A stretch of DNA of 15,469 bases from an uncultured Ruminococcus sp. (GCA_902783705.1 CACZSA010000120.1:1-15469), one strand, 5' to 3'; counted from the stretch's first letter, positions 1 through 6,865 are shown. Numbers and translations: made by a program. Notes: generated by a model not told the origin, from the letters alone.

Positions 1-553
1 ATTCCTCGGCGCGGTCGGTCTCGTTCACCGCCACATAGTCGTATTTCGGAGCTTCTTTGATCTCCTCCCGCGCGCGGAGGACTCTCGCGGCGATCACATC
101 CTCCGCCTCGGTCCCGCGACCGCGCAGGCGTCTCTCCTGCTCCTCCCCGGAGGGTGCGATCAGCATGACGGTCGTCGCCCGGTCTCCCATGAGCCGCTTG
201 ATCTGGCCCGCGCCGTCGACCTCGATCTCGAGCACGAGGTCCTGCCCCGCGTCGAGGATCCGCTCGGCCTCGCTCTTGAGAGTCCCGTAGTAGTTGCCGT
301 TGTAGATCGTGTATTCGAGCACGCCGCCGTCTTCGATCAGCTTCTCGAATTCCTCGCGGGTCTTGTAGTAGTAGTTGACCCCTTCGGCCTCGCCCTCGCG
401 CATGCCCCGCGTCGTTGCGGACACCGCCAGGCCGAGGTTCGGGCAGAGCGCGCGCAGAATGCCGATGACCGTGCCCTTGCCGCTGCCGGACGGGCCGGAA
501 ATCACGAGCACCATGCCCGCCGTTCTCTCCATCGCGTCCCGATGTTCACTCAT
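1..553 (-). CDS. gmk: Guanylate kinase (3' end cut by window edge)
   Basis: Guanylate kinase phosphorylates GMP to GDP with ATP in the cytoplasm, in purine nucleotide salvage and synthesis. Reading leftward from 553, 184 codons are present and the family is about 200-210 residues, so roughly the last 20 are outside the window. Visible motifs are the P-loop GPSGSGKGT (residues 20-28), the GMP-binding SATTR and REGE segments with YYY (about 45-63), and the EIEVDGAGQ strand near the middle. The ATG at 553 is favoured over the internal ATG at 532 because AAGGAG lies 9 bases upstream of it and no Shine-Dalgarno site precedes the second. The start overlaps the end of remA by 8 bases, so the two are probably translationally coupled. 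The order yicC-remA-gmk matches Bacillus, where rpoZ and coaBC follow; those would be to the left of this window. Confidence 0.97.
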   Translation of the reverse strand, partial: MSEHRDAMERTAGMVLVISGPSGSGKGTVIGILRALCPNLGLAVSATTRGMREGEAEGVNYYYKTREEFEKLIEDGGVLEYTIYNGNYYGTLKSEAERILDAGQDLVLEIEVDGAGQIKRLMGDRATTVMLIAPSGEEQERRLRGRGTEAEDVIAARVLRAREEIKEAPKYDYVAVNETDRAEE

Positions 554-818
554 CGCCGCCGTCTCCTTCCGTTTCCTCGTCGGACGCGCCGTTCAGCCGT
601 CCGGAGATCGTTTCGTTCTGGATCGCGGAGAGGACGATGTGGTCCGAGTCCATGATGACGACGCTCCGGGTCTTTCTTCCCGAGGTGCAGTCGATGGCGC
701 GGCCCGTGTCCTTCGCGTCCTGAATCAGCCTCTTCGCCGGGGCGGAGTCGGAGGATATGACCGCGATGACCCGCTCGGCGTTGATCATGTTGTTGAAGCC
801 CACGTTTACGAATTTCAT
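546..818 (-). CDS. remA: RemA family DNA-binding regulator (DUF370)
   Basis: RemA is a small DNA-binding protein, known in Bacillus subtilis as an activator of extracellular-matrix and osmoprotection genes; related proteins are widespread in Firmicutes, often with unknown targets. The 90-residue product aligns end to end with that family: the start MKFVNVGFNN, the segment SAPAKRLIQDAKDTG, and the core VVIMDSDHIVLSA. Of the arginines reported to matter for DNA binding in B. subtilis RemA (R18, R50, R51), the first two have counterparts here (R16, R48) and the third is a conservative lysine in GRKTR. GGAG sits 5 bases before the ATG. It lies 2 bases downstream of yicC and overlaps gmk by 8 bases, in the conserved yicC-remA-gmk order. 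The acidic tail (residues about 78-90) is lineage-specific. What it regulates here cannot be told from the window. Confidence 0.95.
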   Translation of the reverse strand: MKFVNVGFNNMINAERVIAVISSDSAPAKRLIQDAKDTGRAIDCTSGRKTRSVVIMDSDHIVLSAIQNETISGRLNGASDEETEGDGGDE

Positions 819-820
819 GC

Positions 821-1714
821 TTACTCCAGATTCTGAATCTGCTCGCGGATCTTTTCGATCTCGGTCTTCATGTCCACGACGAGGTGCGCGATCTCCGCGT
901 TCCCCGCCTTCGAGCCGATGGTGTTGGTCTCGCGGTTGATCTCCTGCACGAGGAAGTCGAGCTTGCGGCCCGCCGCCTCGTCGGAGGAGAGGATCTCCCG
1001 GAACGCCTTGAAATGCGACGCGAGCCGGACCAGCTCCTCGTCGATCGCCGCCTTGTCCGCGAAGATCGCCGCCTCGGTCAGGATGCGCTGCTCGGACGCC
1101 TCCGCATCGAAGTCCGCGAGGAACTGACGGATCCGCGCCTCGAGCTTTGCCGGGTAGCCCGCGATGTCCGCCTCGGAGAGCGTCTTGACCTTCGCCGCCA
1201 TGGCCTCGAGGTTTTCGATCTTCGAGAGCAGGTCAGCGCAGAGGTTCTCCCCTTCCTTCGCCCGCATTTCGGTGAAGCCGCGGACCGCTTCGGCGAGGAC
1301 CGTGCGGATCTCTGCCCAGTCGCGCTCGTCGTCCTCCTCGGGCTTCTTCGTCGTGAAGAGGTCCCGGTTCGCAGCGACGCGCATCACGGAGATGTCGTCC
1401 TTCAGGCCGAACGTGTCGCGCAGGTCCTCGAGCGCGGCGATGTAGGACTTTGCGGCTTCGTGATCGACGAGGACCTCGAGCCCGCGTGTTTCGAGGACGT
1501 CCACGCCCACGTAGACCTCCACCTTTCCGCGGGTGATCCCGGCCTCGGCAAGGTATGCCTTGACCTTGTCCTCCAGATGCGCGACCTGCCGGGACATCCG
1601 GACCGTCGCGTCGAGATAGCGGGAATTGACGGAGCGGATCTCCGCCGTGATGTCGAGCGCGCCGTCCGAGGACATTCTCCTCGCGCGTCCGAACGCCGTC
1701 ATACTTTTGAGCAT
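821..1714 (-). CDS. yicC: YicC/YloC family endoribonuclease
   Basis: YicC family proteins are stress-associated endoribonucleases; the E. coli member has been linked to small-RNA turnover, and B. subtilis YloC is the counterpart. The 297-residue product has the typical start MLKSMTAFGRA, the EIRSVNSRYLD segment of the N-terminal domain (about residues 1-155), and the highly conserved C-terminal DUF1732 domain ending in GRKLDFLVQEINRETNT and SKAGNAEIAH. Length is normal for the family (about 290). GGAG lies about 10 bases upstream of the ATG. The upstream gap to the lipoprotein gene is 58 bases and holds a TAGAAT at 1756-1761 that could be a -10 box but has no convincing -35 partner. yicC may therefore be transcribed by readthrough from the lipoprotein promoter. 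It is followed 2 bases later by remA. Confidence 0.95.
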   Translation of the reverse strand: MLKSMTAFGRARRMSSDGALDITAEIRSVNSRYLDATVRMSRQVAHLEDKVKAYLAEAGITRGKVEVYVGVDVLETRGLEVLVDHEAAKSYIAALEDLRDTFGLKDDISVMRVAANRDLFTTKKPEEDDERDWAEIRTVLAEAVRGFTEMRAKEGENLCADLLSKIENLEAMAAKVKTLSEADIAGYPAKLEARIRQFLADFDAEASEQRILTEAAIFADKAAIDEELVRLASHFKAFREILSSDEAAGRKLDFLVQEINRETNTIGSKAGNAEIAHLVVDMKTEIEKIREQIQNLE

Positions 1715-1772
1715 AGCTTCACTCTCCGTTGCTTGTCTGAATTCTTGATCTTGAAATTCTATTAGCCGTTTC

Positions 1773-2951
1773 TTATCTCTTCGTCCTCTGCACGCCGATC
1801 CAGAGGGAGCCGTCCTCCCCGTTCGAGACGGCGTCCGCGGTCAGGTCCTCATACGGCAGGAACAGGGACACGGAGGGATTCTCCTCCCCGTCCTTCTCCG
1901 TCGCCAGCCGGATCGCCGCCGCATACCCGAAGCGCATGAAATCCGCCTCGGTCGTCACGTTCTTTCCGTCCAGTCCGAGGCCCATCCCGACGATCACCGC
2001 CGGCATCGAGCCCGTGTGCCCGAGGAAGCCCTCGACGACGCGGAGCCTTGTCCCGGCAGACGCGTCCGGAGGAAGCACCGCCGAAGCATAGACTGCCTTG
2101 TCTCCCGTCTCCCGGCTGCGCAGGACCGTGTAGACCAGCGATCCGCGCTCGGCGGGCGTGAGGTTCGGGTAGTTCAGCAGAGAAAGCGCGTCGCCGGAGG
2201 AGAAGGTGTAGCTCTCCGTGCGGAAAAGGATGCGCGTGCGATGCTCGCCGTCGTTCTCATCCGCGCCCGCGGCATAGCCCTCGGGGATCTCCGCCGCTCC
2301 GTCGTCATCTTCGCGATACGGGGAGCGCAGGACGATGATTGCGGTGTCAGGATGCTTCTCCAGCGCGTTCTTCACGGTCCCGGCAAGTGCGTCCCCCGTC
2401 TCTTCGGTGTCGAGCGCGAGGATGCCCGTGACGGGTCCGGTGCCTTCGAGGACGTCGCCGTACACGAAGCGGTCCGTGTCGGAGAAGCGGAAGGGCTCGC
2501 GCCCGATGATCCGCTCGATGAACGCGTCCACGGCAGCTCTCGTCCCTTCGAGGTCATGCCCCGCGATGACGATCTTCGTGCCGACGAGCGCGTAGCCCCA
2601 CTGCCACGGGGCGAGGGAATCGAGGAATTCGGCGGTCTCCGGGCGGTTCGTCTCGCCGACGAGGACCTCCGTATCGAGGATCTGGAAGCTGGAGATGCCC
2701 TCGCGCCAGAAGTCGGTCGTGAGCGTCATCTTGCAGCCCGCCGCCTCCGCCGCCTCGCGCACGTCCATCGCGCACCGGGTCAGCGGATAGTCCGCGAGGT
2801 CGCTGCGGACGATGGTGTATTTTTTGAGCATGTCCGCCGTCAGCGTGACCGAGGGAGTCTCGGCCTCTTCCGCATCCGGCGCGGAACAGGCGAGGAGACT
2901 CAGAGCGGCCAGCATCGCCAGCGCCAGCGCGGTCCATTTTCGGAATGTCAT
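1773..2951 (-). CDS. Lipoprotein with GH67-N-like domain and degenerate EEP-like domain
   Basis: No named gene recognised. The 392-residue product begins with a lipoprotein signal peptide: R4 K5, a hydrophobic stretch (7-21) and lipobox LLAC with Cys22, so it should be anchored on the outer face of the membrane. An acidic linker follows. Residues about 40-150 (IVRSDLADY, EVLVGETNRPET, IVIAGHD, AVDAFIERII) resemble the small alpha/beta domain found at the N-terminus of alpha-glucuronidases and of many secreted clostridial proteins. Residues about 172-390 have the strand order of the endonuclease/exonuclease/phosphatase (EEP) fold: ILALDTE, a long loop, RILFRTESYTF (240-250), YTVLRSRETG, ASAVLPP, and PAVIVGMGLG (317-326). 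The acidic and His catalytic motifs expected there (QE, NTHLD, GDFN) are missing, so it is probably an inactive, ligand-binding or structural protein. GGAGG lies 8 bases before the ATG. Fold assignment is inference from pattern; the lipoprotein call is secure. Confidence 0.8.
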   Translation of the reverse strand: MTFRKWTALALAMLAALSLLACSAPDAEEAETPSVTLTADMLKKYTIVRSDLADYPLTRCAMDVREAAEAAGCKMTLTTDFWREGISSFQILDTEVLVGETNRPETAEFLDSLAPWQWGYALVGTKIVIAGHDLEGTRAAVDAFIERIIGREPFRFSDTDRFVYGDVLEGTGPVTGILALDTEETGDALAGTVKNALEKHPDTAIIVLRSPYREDDDGAAEIPEGYAAGADENDGEHRTRILFRTESYTFSSGDALSLLNYPNLTPAERGSLVYTVLRSRETGDKAVYASAVLPPDASAGTRLRVVEGFLGHTGSMPAVIVGMGLGLDGKNVTTEADFMRFGYAAAIRLATEKDGEENPSVSLFLPYEDLTADAVSNGEDGSLWIGVQRTKR

Positions 2952-3009
2952 ATCGGTCCTCCTCCACTCAAGCCGTCCTCAGGCGGCAATGCGCCTGCTT
3001 ATCTATATT

Positions 3010-3039
3010 ATTATACTATATGAAAAGCGCCGTTGTCAA
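3010..3039 (-). promoter_or_regulatory. Sigma-A-type promoter for the lipoprotein gene
   Basis: On the minus strand TTGACA (3039-3034) and TATAAT (3015-3010) are both perfect matches, separated by 18 bases. The expected start of transcription is near 3003, leaving a leader of about 50 bases. The leader contains a 6-bp inverted repeat (CAGGCG at 2997-2992 with CGCCTG at 2985-2980). The -35 box lies in the loop and 3' arm of the terminator-like hairpin of the upstream gene. Confidence 0.8.
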
Positions 3040-3050
3040 CGAAACGGCGC
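3023..3050 (-). terminator. Hairpin terminator after the six-helix membrane protein gene
   Basis: An 8-bp perfect stem, GCGCCGTT and AACGGCGC (3050-3043 and 3034-3027), with an 8-base loop, is followed on the minus strand by TTTTCAT. It begins about 20 bases after the stop codon of the membrane protein gene at 3070. On the opposite strand the stem is followed by ATTTTTT, so it could act in both directions. The T tract on the minus strand is short, so termination may be partial. Confidence 0.65.
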
Positions 3051-3069
3051 ATTTTTTATGATATTGCCC

Positions 3070-3594
3070 TTACTTCCGGCGTCCGAAGCCCAGCTTTTTG
3101 CGCAGTTTGACGATGTAGAGAGAGATGCACAGGGTCATCGTGATGTCGTACAGGATGAAGAAGAGGGTGCCAACGCCGATCGTGATCCAGTTCAGGGCGA
3201 AATAGTCGTCCCCCGCCATGAAAACATGCTCGGCGAGCACGATGCAGAGGAGAAGCATCGAATCGAGGAAGGAGATCTTCACGGGCCAGGCGAAGAGCGC
3301 CCGGAGCCGCTCGAAATGCAGCTTCATGATCGGGTAGACCGCGGCGAAGAGGATGTATTCGACCGCGTAGAGCTTCGAGGGGAGGAGCAGAAGCGCGAGC
3401 ACGCCCGTCGCCGCCGCGTAGATCCACGCCATTTTCTCCCCCGCTTCGATCACGAGGAGCATGGTCATGAGGGAGACGACGACGAGGATGGAGAGATCGA
3501 GCAGGGTCATCCCGCCGATCCAGAGAAAGACGAGGCACAGAGCGGCAAAGACGCCGCAGAGCGCGATTTTCTGCGTCAGGGATTTATCGGACAT
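3070..3594 (-). CDS. Six-helix integral membrane protein, unknown function
   Basis: Not recognised as a named gene. The 174-residue product is almost entirely hydrophobic, with about six membrane segments at roughly residues 10-28, 32-51, 55-72, 78-95, 106-126 and 134-157, and a basic C-terminal tail (KLRKKLGFGRRK) expected to lie in the cytoplasm. The N-terminal pattern IALCGVFAALCLV followed by a glycine pair is reminiscent of the substrate-binding (S) subunits of ECF vitamin transporters, and the length fits, but no vitamin-specific motif is visible, so this is only a suggestion. GGAGG lies about 6 bases upstream of the ATG. The gene begins 25 bases after the J-domain gene and is the last gene of the DUF5685 unit, before a hairpin terminator. 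Confidence 0.8.
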   Translation of the reverse strand: MSDKSLTQKIALCGVFAALCLVFLWIGGMTLLDLSILVVVSLMTMLLVIEAGEKMAWIYAAATGVLALLLLPSKLYAVEYILFAAVYPIMKLHFERLRALFAWPVKISFLDSMLLLCIVLAEHVFMAGDDYFALNWITIGVGTLFFILYDITMTLCISLYIVKLRKKLGFGRRK

Positions 3595-3619
3595 GATGCC
3601 TCCGTGGTAGGGTTTCGGT

Positions 3620-4246
3620 TCAGCAGCACCGGATGAGGTCGCCGCCCATGCATTCGCAGCAGGTGTCGCAGCAGATCAGGGTCGAGCACGTCCCGCAGAG
3701 GTCGCACTCGCCCGCGTCCGTGTTCGTGCGGTAGACGCTCCCGTAATCGGAGCTGCGCCGCTGCATCCGCATTTTCGCCTCGCGGTATTCCTCGTTCTGC
3801 GGGTCGAGGTAGCACGCGATCTCGATATAGCGCATCGCGTCGTAATACTGCCCCGCGTAGGAGAGCAGGCACCCCATGAGATAGTTCCATTCCGCGCCGC
3901 GGTCGGCAGGCGGGGTGGAGTCGATGATGAGCTTGGCCTCCGCGTAGCTCCCCTTCGCGATGAGCTCGCGGACCTGCTGGAAGGAGGTCGTGCCCGCGGA
4001 CGTATAGCTCGAATAGGAGGACTGCGTTCCGCCGCCGGAGTACTGGGAGCCGCCGCCCGCGCGTTCCTTCTGGATCGCGTCGTAGGCTTCGTTGATCTCC
4101 TTCATGATCTCCTCGTACCCCGCAGCCTGCGCCGATCCGGCGTAGTTGTCGGGGTGCCATTTCCGGGCGAGGTTGCGGTAGGCCCGCTTGACCTCTTCAT
4201 CCGAGGCGCTGCGGGGGATGCCGAGCACCTGATAGGGATCCTTCAT
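3620..4246 (-). CDS. J-domain protein with TPR-like region and cysteine-rich tail
   Basis: J-domain proteins stimulate the ATPase of Hsp70 (DnaK) and deliver clients to it. The 208-residue product has a full N-terminal J domain (residues 1-60) with the essential HPD at 31-33 and the typical YQVLGI start. A Gly/Ser/Tyr-rich linker (about 64-88) follows, then a helical stretch (about 90-165) with TPR character (SYAEAKLIID, WNYLMGCLLSYAGQYYDA). The last 28 residues (181-208) hold ten cysteines, including CDLCGTC and CCDTCCEC, which suggests metal binding. It lacks the G/F and zinc-finger layout of canonical DnaJ, so it is a specialised co-chaperone. The start at 4246 is chosen because AAGGAAGG sits just upstream and the J domain begins there; the open frame continues upstream but only in DUF5685 antiframe sequence. 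Its ATG overlaps the DUF5685 stop (ATGA), implying coupled translation. Confidence 0.9.
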   Translation of the reverse strand: MKDPYQVLGIPRSASDEEVKRAYRNLARKWHPDNYAGSAQAAGYEEIMKEINEAYDAIQKERAGGGSQYSGGGTQSSYSSYTSAGTTSFQQVRELIAKGSYAEAKLIIDSTPPADRGAEWNYLMGCLLSYAGQYYDAMRYIEIACYLDPQNEEYREAKMRMQRRSSDYGSVYRTNTDAGECDLCGTCSTLICCDTCCECMGGDLIRCC

Positions 4247-5151
4247 AAACCTTCCTTTCCGGATATCCCGCCGCGCGTCCGTGCCGATCGGCCGTCGAGA
4301 ACGCGTCCGAGGGATGCCGGGAGTCCGAGATAAACGATATTCTTTACGATGGGGGTGAAGACGTGTCCGGGATCGAGCGCCCCGACCGCCTCGCCGAGAG
4401 GTTCCAGCCCGATCGGCGCCGAGGTCCGGAGACTCTCCTTCACAAGCGGGGAAAGCCGCCCGTCCTCGAGCGCGAGGGGACCCCATCCGGCGGCGAGGGG
4501 ATTGTAGCGTCCGCGCCGCACGTCGTCGGGCAGATCGTCCGCCGCGTCGCAGAGGTAGACGAACCGTCCCACGGCTTCCCCGATCCTCGACGCGAGATCC
4601 GCCCGCTCCCCGTCCAGCCCGAGGGCGAAGAGGAAGCCGAGCAGGCCGCCGAAGAGTCCAGCCGTCTCGTCGAGCGAGGGACATCCCGCCCGCTCCGCCT
4701 CGCCGAGGAGGGCCAGACGATCGGCGATCTCCCGGTCGGTATCGGGGGGCAGACGCTTCGCCGCGCGGCGGGACATGGAGGCGGTGAAGGGCTTGCGGAG
4801 AATCGGCTTCACGCGGGATACGCCCCGCTCGTCGGCGAGGTCGTCGTCGGTCTTTGCGTCCGCCATGGCGGCGGAGAGCGAGGCTGAGAACGCGAGCACG
4901 GGATGCGGCTCCACCGTCAGCCTCCTCGACATGGGATGCGCCGGGCACCGCATGGGTGTAAAGGCGGGTTCGGCTCCTTCGAGGATCATCCGCACGGCGG
5001 CGAAGAAGGTGAAGTCATAGGAGAGCGTGAGGCGGGAGAGCTGCCCGGTTTCATGCCCCATCGCGCGGCAGAGGCCGCAGTAGAGCGCGCGGTAGCGTTC
5101 CGCCTCGGAGACCTTGAGTTCCGCCGTAAGCGGCCTGACATAACCGAACAT
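4243..5151 (-). CDS. DUF5685 family protein
   Basis: The 302-residue product matches the clostridial DUF5685 family, of unknown function, by its start MFGYVRPLTAELKV, the YCGLCRAMG segment and the late DAADDLPDDVRRGRYNPL segment. Cys25, Cys28, Cys69 and His72 (CxxC then CxxH) could form a metal site. Two aspartate-rich helices stand out: TDDDLADE at 101-108 and DAADDLPDD at 202-210; the spacing resembles class I isoprenoid-synthase folds, which is inference only. No signal peptide or clear membrane segment is seen, so it is likely cytoplasmic. The ATG at 5151 has a weak GAGG site adjacent and AGAGG about 10 bases upstream. A promoter lies at 5180-5208. It is translationally coupled to the J-domain gene, so the two products probably act together, perhaps as client and co-chaperone. 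Confidence 0.9.
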   Translation of the reverse strand: MFGYVRPLTAELKVSEAERYRALYCGLCRAMGHETGQLSRLTLSYDFTFFAAVRMILEGAEPAFTPMRCPAHPMSRRLTVEPHPVLAFSASLSAAMADAKTDDDLADERGVSRVKPILRKPFTASMSRRAAKRLPPDTDREIADRLALLGEAERAGCPSLDETAGLFGGLLGFLFALGLDGERADLASRIGEAVGRFVYLCDAADDLPDDVRRGRYNPLAAGWGPLALEDGRLSPLVKESLRTSAPIGLEPLGEAVGALDPGHVFTPIVKNIVYLGLPASLGRVLDGRSARTRGGISGKEGL

Positions 5152-5179
5152 ACCTCTGCGTCCTCTCTGTGATACCGAT

Positions 5180-5208
5180 AGGATAGCGCAAGCGGGGCGG
5201 ATTTACAA
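5180..5208 (-). promoter_or_regulatory. Probable promoter of the DUF5685 unit
   Basis: On the minus strand TTGTAA (5208-5203) and TATCCT (5185-5180) are separated by 17 bases, each matching 4 of 6 consensus positions. The start of transcription would be near 5173, giving a leader of about 22 bases. No terminator for the preceding gene (ending at 5239) is visible in this 87-base gap, so readthrough from the DUF4230 unit is also possible. Confidence 0.5.
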
Positions 5209-5238
5209 GAAATCAGCCCGAAACTTTTTGTGAATTCT

Positions 5239-6069
5239 TCATGCGCCGCGGCGTCCGTCCTCTCCGGGATGCGCGCCGGGTTCGCGGACGGGGCGGGCGG
5301 CTTCTTTCGCACGGGCGATCACGTCGACGCCGAAGAGCGTTTTCGTGAGCCAGAGAATGAGCACGAGCCCGAGACACGGCAGGATGCAGCTCGTCACAAT
5401 GAGGATCGCCACGGATTCGACGTAGCGGTTGAGCAGCTGCGCCGCCTTGTCCGCGAGGCTCGCCGCCGTTTCGGACAGCCGCGCGAGGATGGTCTGGACG
5501 ATCGATTCATCCCGGTTCGCCTGGGCGAGGGGCGCCGTCTCCTCGTTCAGCTCTTCGGAGGAGGCGAGGGTCTCGTCGATGCGCGCGGAATAGTTCTCGT
5601 AGATCCCGTCGGAGACAAGAAGGCTCGCGGGAATGGCGACGGCGATGGCAATGGCAAACAGGGCGAGCTTCCGGGCGAGGAGCTTGCCGCGTCCCCAGAA
5701 CCAGACGCCCGCGATCCCCGCTGCGCACGCGATGGGAACGAGGATTTTGAAGGCCGCCGCGCCGAGCATGGAGAGCAGCGCCTTTTCGGTGTACAGAACG
5801 CTCAGCACGATGAGGAAATACCCCGTCAGATCCGCGAGCTTCTCGGCGATCGGCGTAGCGGTGTCGCCCGGGATCGCGGAGATGCCGGCAGAGGCGACGG
5901 CGGACGCGGAGGTGAGCTTCATGACCGTCGCGGTCTTCTCGTCGATGGATTCCGAGAGCCTGCGGTTAAGCGTCGAATCGTCGCACATCCTCGCTACGAC
6001 GAAGCAGGAGAGGACGGCGAGCAGGACGAGCAGCAGGGAGATGAGGATTTTAACGAGTCGTTTTTCCAT
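5239..6069 (-). CDS. Five-helix membrane protein, conserved clostridial type, unknown function
   Basis: No named family recognised. The 276-residue product has an N-terminal hydrophobic anchor (7-26), a mostly helical extracytoplasmic stretch (30-80), three closely spaced membrane segments (about 83-105, 107-125, 134-153), a second soluble, helical, Glu/Ala-rich stretch (about 155-213) and a last membrane segment (about 217-240) before a charged tail. The most distinctive part is IPGDTATPIAEKLADLTGYF (66-85), just before the second membrane segment; its Pro-Gly-Asp and Thr-rich composition looks like a conserved functional motif. GGAGG lies about 6 bases before the ATG. It starts 11 bases after the DUF4230 gene, so the two are co-transcribed and probably act in one membrane complex. 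Confidence is high that it is a gene and low on function. Confidence 0.8.
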   Translation of the reverse strand: MEKRLVKILISLLLVLLAVLSCFVVARMCDDSTLNRRLSESIDEKTATVMKLTSASAVASAGISAIPGDTATPIAEKLADLTGYFLIVLSVLYTEKALLSMLGAAAFKILVPIACAAGIAGVWFWGRGKLLARKLALFAIAIAVAIPASLLVSDGIYENYSARIDETLASSEELNEETAPLAQANRDESIVQTILARLSETAASLADKAAQLLNRYVESVAILIVTSCILPCLGLVLILWLTKTLFGVDVIARAKEAARPVREPGAHPGEDGRRGA

Positions 6070-6080
6070 GCGCGGCCTCC

Positions 6081-6776
6081 TTATTCCGTCTCCCAGAGGA
6101 TGTCATATTTCGTCAGATCGAGGAAGCCGCCGATGAAATTGCCGACAACGCGGCGCGCGTTCTCCTGTGCCTGATCGAGCAGGCCGCGTTCGAGCGCGCG
6201 GTTCCTCGCCTTGTTCTCCAGCTCCACGATGGAGCCGTTGAAATCCGAGATCGAGAGCGGATTGCCGAGGCCGTTTTTCTCGGAATAGAGCACGAAGCTG
6301 TTCGGATCGACGTCGACGCTCTGGATCTCGGCCTCGGGCATCGTCACGGTGACGGTCTTGTCGTGGATATCGATGTCCACCCCGACGCGCGTGAAGTCGA
6401 TCCCCGCGGTCACGACGCCGTCATAGGTCGCGACGTAGGTCGTCTCGGTGAAGCCGAGGGGAATGTTGAAGAAGGTCTTGACCTTGGACTGCGTGACGGC
6501 GTCCGTGAAGTAGTATTCCTGCGTCACGAGGAGCCCCATGTCGTGGATGCCCTCGCTGACGTTTTTGATCAGGATCTCCCGCTCCACATCGAGGATCTTC
6601 CCGCCAGCCCCGGGATCCTTCTGCGCCGTCTGAGAAGACGCCGGAACTTCGGCTGTCGCGGTATCCGCCGCACCGACCGTCGTCCCCCAGATCACCACCG
6701 CGGCGATGCAGAGGATGACCACCGCGATCGCGGCGAGCAGGATGACGGAATGCTTATTTTTCAAAGTACGGATCAT
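6081..6776 (-). CDS. DUF4230 domain-containing membrane-anchored protein
   Basis: DUF4230 proteins are widespread and of unknown function, usually anchored by one N-terminal helix with the domain outside the cell. The 231-residue product has a basic start (RTLKNKH), one membrane segment (11-30), a short Ala/Thr/Ser-rich linker (33-58) and the domain (about 65-225), with TYDGVVTAGIDF (117-128), the strand TVTVTMPEAEI (141-151) and the Ala/Arg-rich C-terminal helices. The reading frame stays open back to an ATG at 6893, but the start at 6776 is preferred: GGGAGG lies about 9 bases upstream, the hydrophobic anchor follows at once, and the likely promoter -10 box at 6866-6871 would put the upstream ATG outside the transcript. 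It is the first gene of a two-gene unit with the five-helix membrane protein. Confidence 0.88.
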   Translation of the reverse strand: MIRTLKNKHSVILLAAIAVVILCIAAVVIWGTTVGAADTATAEVPASSQTAQKDPGAGGKILDVEREILIKNVSEGIHDMGLLVTQEYYFTDAVTQSKVKTFFNIPLGFTETTYVATYDGVVTAGIDFTRVGVDIDIHDKTVTVTMPEAEIQSVDVDPNSFVLYSEKNGLGNPLSISDFNGSIVELENKARNRALERGLLDQAQENARRVVGNFIGGFLDLTKYDILWETE

Positions 6777-6865
6777 GCCCGATCCCTCCCGTAACGGTTT
6801 TCCGGAAGCGGTCCGCGAGGCTGTCGAAACAGGCAGAATAAAGTCGGATCCGCTCTTTTTTTGTA

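Noticed and set aside
1715..1772. A separate promoter for yicC in the gap upstream of it
   Set aside because: Only a TAGAAT-like -10 box is visible, with no reasonable -35 box at 16-18 bases, so I did not list it as a feature.
2016..3023. A 335-codon open frame on the plus strand opposite the lipoprotein gene
   Set aside because: The minus frame has a lipobox signal peptide, Shine-Dalgarno site and consensus promoter; the plus frame has none of these and ends inside the promoter region.
4247..4948. Upstream extension of the J-domain frame, which would give a 442-residue fusion
   Set aside because: The extra part is an Arg-rich frame overlapping DUF5685 in another phase; the J domain starts exactly at 4246 after a good ribosome binding site.
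5230..6174. A 314-codon open frame on the plus strand opposite the five-helix membrane protein gene
   Set aside because: Arg/Asp/Gly-rich shadow of a hydrophobic protein; no start signal and no recognisable domain.
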